This document shows, one piece after another, positions 22,748 to 25,433 of a stretch of DNA of 25,433 nt. The position numbers and the translations under genes are program-made. The notes under the pieces are model-generated. The model ran no database searches and was not told where the DNA came from. It worked only from the letters and a program-made list of their open reading frames with translations. This DNA is from JACMJP01 sp046160675. Lineage in GTDB: Bacteria > Bacteroidota > Bacteroidia > Chitinophagales > BACL12. The stretch is taken from the NCBI GenBank assembly GCA_046160675.1, contig JBJXHH010000122.1, positions 1 through 25,433 of the forward strand. The letters run 5' to 3'. The stretch's first letter is position 1. Every line of letters starts with the position of its first letter.

Positions 22748-24400
22748 TCAGGGTTTTACAGGTTCCTTCAATACTTTCAGCGCTTCCATCACATCTTCAT
22801 CTATCTCATTCATCAAAGGGAAAAAACCTGCATCGTTCCATTTTTGTCTTGCAAGAAAAGCTTTGATAGCTGCAGTGATCTTTGTTTTTGAACCATTGAT
22901 ACTGGCAGGGTTCAGTTGCAAGGAACTATCCTGTGCATTTGCATAGGCTATAAATTTTGCAAACATTGCATCGCTAATTGTAAATTCATTTCTGAACTGT
23001 TCTACCGAATTATATTTTGAAAATTCTGAAGTATTATCTCCGTAATACGTATAAGCAAACCGCTGAATGTATAATTTATTAAAAAGAAGGTTGAAAGTTT
23101 TTGAGTTATCTGAAGTATCAGTTTTCACAAACCTATCTGGTACAATACCCCAATTCACATCAATTTTTCCTTTTAAGCTGTCAGGCAGTTCACCGCCATT
23201 TAAAACAATATCCGCATACTCGTTATAATAAGCATCCACTCCGTGGTCATAACTGCGTTGGATACTCACACCGCTGGGAGTATAATACCTGGCAATAGTA
23301 AGGCGCAGGGCGCTGGAATCCGGCAGGGGATACACCTCTTGCACCAGCCCTTTACCAAATGTTCTTCTGCCAACAATGGTTGCCCGCTTGTTATCTTTTA
23401 AGGCGCCTGCAAGAATTTCACTGGCGCTGGCACTGCCTTCATTCACCAACACTACTATATCGCCTTTTTCAAACAATCCCTGGTATTGCGCCTCATAGTC
23501 CCTGCGGCCCACTGACCTGCCGTCTGTATATACAATCAGCTTACTTCCATCCAGCAATTCATCTGCAATCTGAACGGCACCTGATAAGTATCCGCCGGGA
23601 TTTCCCCTTAAATCAAGAATGAGTTTCTTCATCCCTGAATCGGTAAGTTTTTTCAAACCAGCCCTGAATTCATCCGGAGTGTCTTTGCTGAATTTATTCA
23701 GTTTCATATACCCGATCTTGTCATCCATCATGTAGGCAACATCCAGGCTGTGTACAGGTATTGCATCCCGGGTAATAGTGAAACTGAGAAGGGCTGGTTC
23801 GCCGAAACGTTTAATACCCAGTTTTACCTGAGTTCCTTTTTGCCCCCGCAGTTTTTTCATCACTCTTTCATTAGTAATACTTTTTCCTGCTACCAGGGAG
23901 TCATCAATAGTTATGATCTTATCACCGCTCAAAATGCCTGCATCTTCACTGGGCCCGCCTGATAGTGCTGAAACGATGTAGATGGTATCATTGATGATAT
24001 TGAACTCAATCCCAACGCCATCAAATTCACCTTCCAGGTCTTCATTAAATGATTGCAGGTCTTGCTTTGGTATATAACTGGAATGTGGGTCCAGGTGTTT
24101 GAGCAGATCTTCTAAGGTAGAGGGTTCGTTCAGGTATGCATTCACAATTGCATCAATTACTGAATCAGTATTGATACTGTCAACATAACGGGCATCTATA
24201 TAACTGAGAATAGACTCTACCTGTGATGTTCCTGACCTGCTGAACAGCGATTTTTTTTGCTGCACTGCCGGGGAAATGATGGTTCCAATAAAAACTCCAA
24301 AAGCAAGAACTACCGCAAAAAGTACCGGCATCAGCCAGTTAAAAGAAGGTTTTTGTTCAGGGCTTTTCTCTTCGGGATAAAATTTTATTTCCTCAGGCAC
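22748..24400 (-). CDS. C-terminal processing protease, peptidase family S41 (CtpA/Prc-like)
   Basis: A 550-residue membrane-anchored periplasmic serine protease. From the chosen start it has a short acidic cytoplasmic stretch and a membrane anchor (about 23-43, MPVLFAVVLAFGVFIG). Next come a helical S41 N-terminal region, a PDZ domain (about 115-205, with GVGIEF and GGPSEDAGILSGDKI), and the catalytic domain with LDLRGNPGGYLSGAV, GSASASEILAGAL (nucleophile Ser325) and RRTFGKGLVQ (general base Lys350). The Ser-Lys spacing of 25 matches Prc and the D1 protease. A long C-terminal extension (about 150 residues) follows, as in many Bacteroidota members. No ATG precedes the anchor. The frame opens at TTG 24424; GTG 24400 is preferred because a -7-like box, TTACTTTG, overlaps the TTG. 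The ATG at 24331 would start inside the anchor. Convergent with the lipoprotein gene. Confidence 0.92.
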   Translation of the reverse strand: MPEEIKFYPEEKSPEQKPSFNWLMPVLFAVVLAFGVFIGTIISPAVQQKKSLFSRSGTSQVESILSYIDARYVDSINTDSVIDAIVNAYLNEPSTLEDLLKHLDPHSSYIPKQDLQSFNEDLEGEFDGVGIEFNIINDTIYIVSALSGGPSEDAGILSGDKIITIDDSLVAGKSITNERVMKKLRGQKGTQVKLGIKRFGEPALLSFTITRDAIPVHSLDVAYMMDDKIGYMKLNKFSKDTPDEFRAGLKKLTDSGMKKLILDLRGNPGGYLSGAVQIADELLDGSKLIVYTDGRSVGRRDYEAQYQGLFEKGDIVVLVNEGSASASEILAGALKDNKRATIVGRRTFGKGLVQEVYPLPDSSALRLTIARYYTPSGVSIQRSYDHGVDAYYNEYADIVLNGGELPDSLKGKIDVNWGIVPDRFVKTDTSDNSKTFNLLFNKLYIQRFAYTYYGDNTSEFSKYNSVEQFRNEFTISDAMFAKFIAYANAQDSSLQLNPASINGSKTKITAAIKAFLARQKWNDAGFFPLMNEIDEDVMEALKVLKEPVKP

Positions 24401-24522
24401 AATCTTACAAATTTCAGTTTGCAAAGTAACGATATAAAGGGCAGAATATTGAACACAGACCTTGACTGATACCCCTTTTCAGGTATTTTAACATGCCGGC
24501 GAAAATGCTGTATACAGGGTTT

Positions 24523-24555
24523 GTAAGTTTACAATCGGGATACAATAAGTTTACA
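24523..24555. promoter_or_regulatory. Two direct copies of TAAGTTTACA upstream of the iron permease gene
   Basis: TAAGTTTACA occurs at 24524-24533 and again at 24546-24555, 22 bp apart start to start, about two helical turns. The first copy is part of the near-palindrome GTAAGTTTAC (24523-24532). The second copy also resembles a -7 box (TAAGTTTA, one mismatch), with TTTG at 24520-24523 as a loose -33. The repeat may therefore be an operator overlapping the promoter; the regulator is unknown. Confidence 0.4.
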
Positions 24556-24579
24556 CCTGCATACTAAGAGCAACAGTTT

Positions 24580-25433
24580 ATGAATGAATTTATCATCACC
24601 TTCCGTGAAAGCCTCGAGGCAGCACTCATAGTCGGGATTATTTATGTGATACTGCACAAAAACGGTTTACACAGCCAGAAAAGAATGCTTTGGCTCAGCG
24701 TAATTTTTTCAGTTTTAGCTTCTGCTGTGCTGGGCATCATTCTGAATAGAAGCCTGGAAACATTACCCGCCGGAACGCAGGAATTGCTGGAGGGTGTGCT
24801 CATGTACATTACTGCAGCCCTGTTGTTTTATGTTATTTTCTGGATGGCGAAGAACCTTGCTAACCGCCAGGCGATACAACAACAAACAGATGCAGCTTTG
24901 AGCGGGGGAAAAAAATGGGGCGTATTTTTTTTAGTGTTCTTCGCCATTTTGAGGGAGGGTTTTGAAACTGCCTTGTTCCTGCTTGCAAGTACAAATATTG
25001 ACAGCAACTTTTCTTATGCCGGTTTTTTCGGGGGCATCATCCTGGCAGTGCTGATAGGATACCTGATAGTGATACAGGGAAAGAAAATTCAACTGAAGCC
25101 TTTCTTTAAATATACTTCCCTGCTGCTGGTGTTTTTTGCTGCGGGCATGATAGCTTACGGAACGCATGAGATACATGAGTACCTGGAAGAAAAAGAACAT
25201 GCTGAGCAAATTGCCAAAGGCGGCACTGCAGAAACGCATGCGGAAGAAAACAAGGTGTATGATATTTTTAAAAGTAAAACGGAGGCTGACAACCCCTCAG
25301 CTTTCTGGTATAATAAATCCGGCGACAAGTACATTCACATCCTGCATGATAAAGGAAGTGTAGGTGTGTTCTTCAAAGGTTTGTTCGGTTATAACAGCGA
25401 CCCCATCTGGCCGGAAGTAATTCTCTGGTTCCT
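24580..25433 (+). CDS. FTR1-family high-affinity iron permease, 5' part (3' end outside window)
   Basis: The frame runs open from ATG 24580 to the window end, giving 284 residues so far. It has the FTR1/EfeU signature: two REXXE iron-binding motifs inside membrane segments, RESLE (9-13) and REGFE (125-129), in a polytopic protein with about six hydrophobic segments by residue 195. A His/Glu-rich stretch, HEIHEYLEEKEHAE (196-209), follows the last complete segment and might help bind metal. The next part (about 226-284) is soluble-looking, then a new hydrophobic segment begins at the window edge. In known systems FTR1 moves Fe3+ across the inner membrane, often with a partner oxidase or lipoprotein; no such partner lies upstream. 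It is divergent from the S41 protease gene across a 155- to 179-bp gap with a repeat motif. Confidence 0.9.
   Translation, partial: MNEFIITFRESLEAALIVGIIYVILHKNGLHSQKRMLWLSVIFSVLASAVLGIILNRSLETLPAGTQELLEGVLMYITAALLFYVIFWMAKNLANRQAIQQQTDAALSGGKKWGVFFLVFFAILREGFETALFLLASTNIDSNFSYAGFFGGIILAVLIGYLIVIQGKKIQLKPFFKYTSLLLVFFAAGMIAYGTHEIHEYLEEKEHAEQIAKGGTAETHAEENKVYDIFKSKTEADNPSAFWYNKSGDKYIHILHDKGSVGVFFKGLFGYNSDPIWPEVILWF

Overview
The window looks like a chromosomal segment from a Bacteroidota bacterium, probably near Chitinophagales/Chitinophagaceae. Pointers to this are an AT-rich genome, A-rich leaders without clear Shine-Dalgarno sites, several TAnnTTTG-type -7 promoter boxes, a SusB-like GH97 enzyme, and a MetG with a fused C-terminal EMAP-type tRNA-binding domain. 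The placement rests on reading the sequence; no database search was run.

Layout. (1) 1-1868: 3' part of metG, cut by the window edge. (2) 2066-17785: a tightly packed, single-direction cluster of 13 genes for export and chemical decoration of an extracellular polysaccharide. It holds an SLBB outer-membrane exporter, a Wzz-like co-polymerase, an MBOAT acyltransferase with an SGNH-like partner, a Wzx-like flippase, a Wzy-like membrane protein, one GT2 glycosyltransferase, four canonical PAPS-dependent sulfotransferases, one divergent sulfotransferase-like protein, and a soluble beta-propeller-like protein of unknown role. (3) 17810-19954: a secreted GH97 alpha-glucoside hydrolase. (4) 19951-22367: era (minus strand) and der (plus strand), divergent around an initiator tRNA-Met gene with its own promoter and terminator. 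(5) 22445-24424: a small acidic lipoprotein and, convergent to it, a CtpA-type S41 protease, separated by an apparently bidirectional terminator. (6) 24580-end: an FTR1-type iron permease, cut by the window edge.

How the parts may work together. The cluster reads as a Wzx/Wzy-type pathway whose product is O-acylated (MBOAT + SGNH pair) and heavily sulfated (four or five sulfotransferases). It has only one recognisable glycosyltransferase and no initiating sugar-phosphate transferase, nucleotide-sugar genes or PAPS-synthesis genes, so the backbone and the sulfate donor must be supplied from elsewhere. The most interesting parts are this sulfation-rich operon, the TIGR03032-like protein in the middle of it, and the sulfotransferase-like protein whose usual PAPS-loop lysine is a glutamine. 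No gap between genes exceeds 300 bases; the largest (1869-2065 and 24425-24579) hold regulatory candidates that are listed. I saw no CRISPR array, insertion sequence or rRNA.
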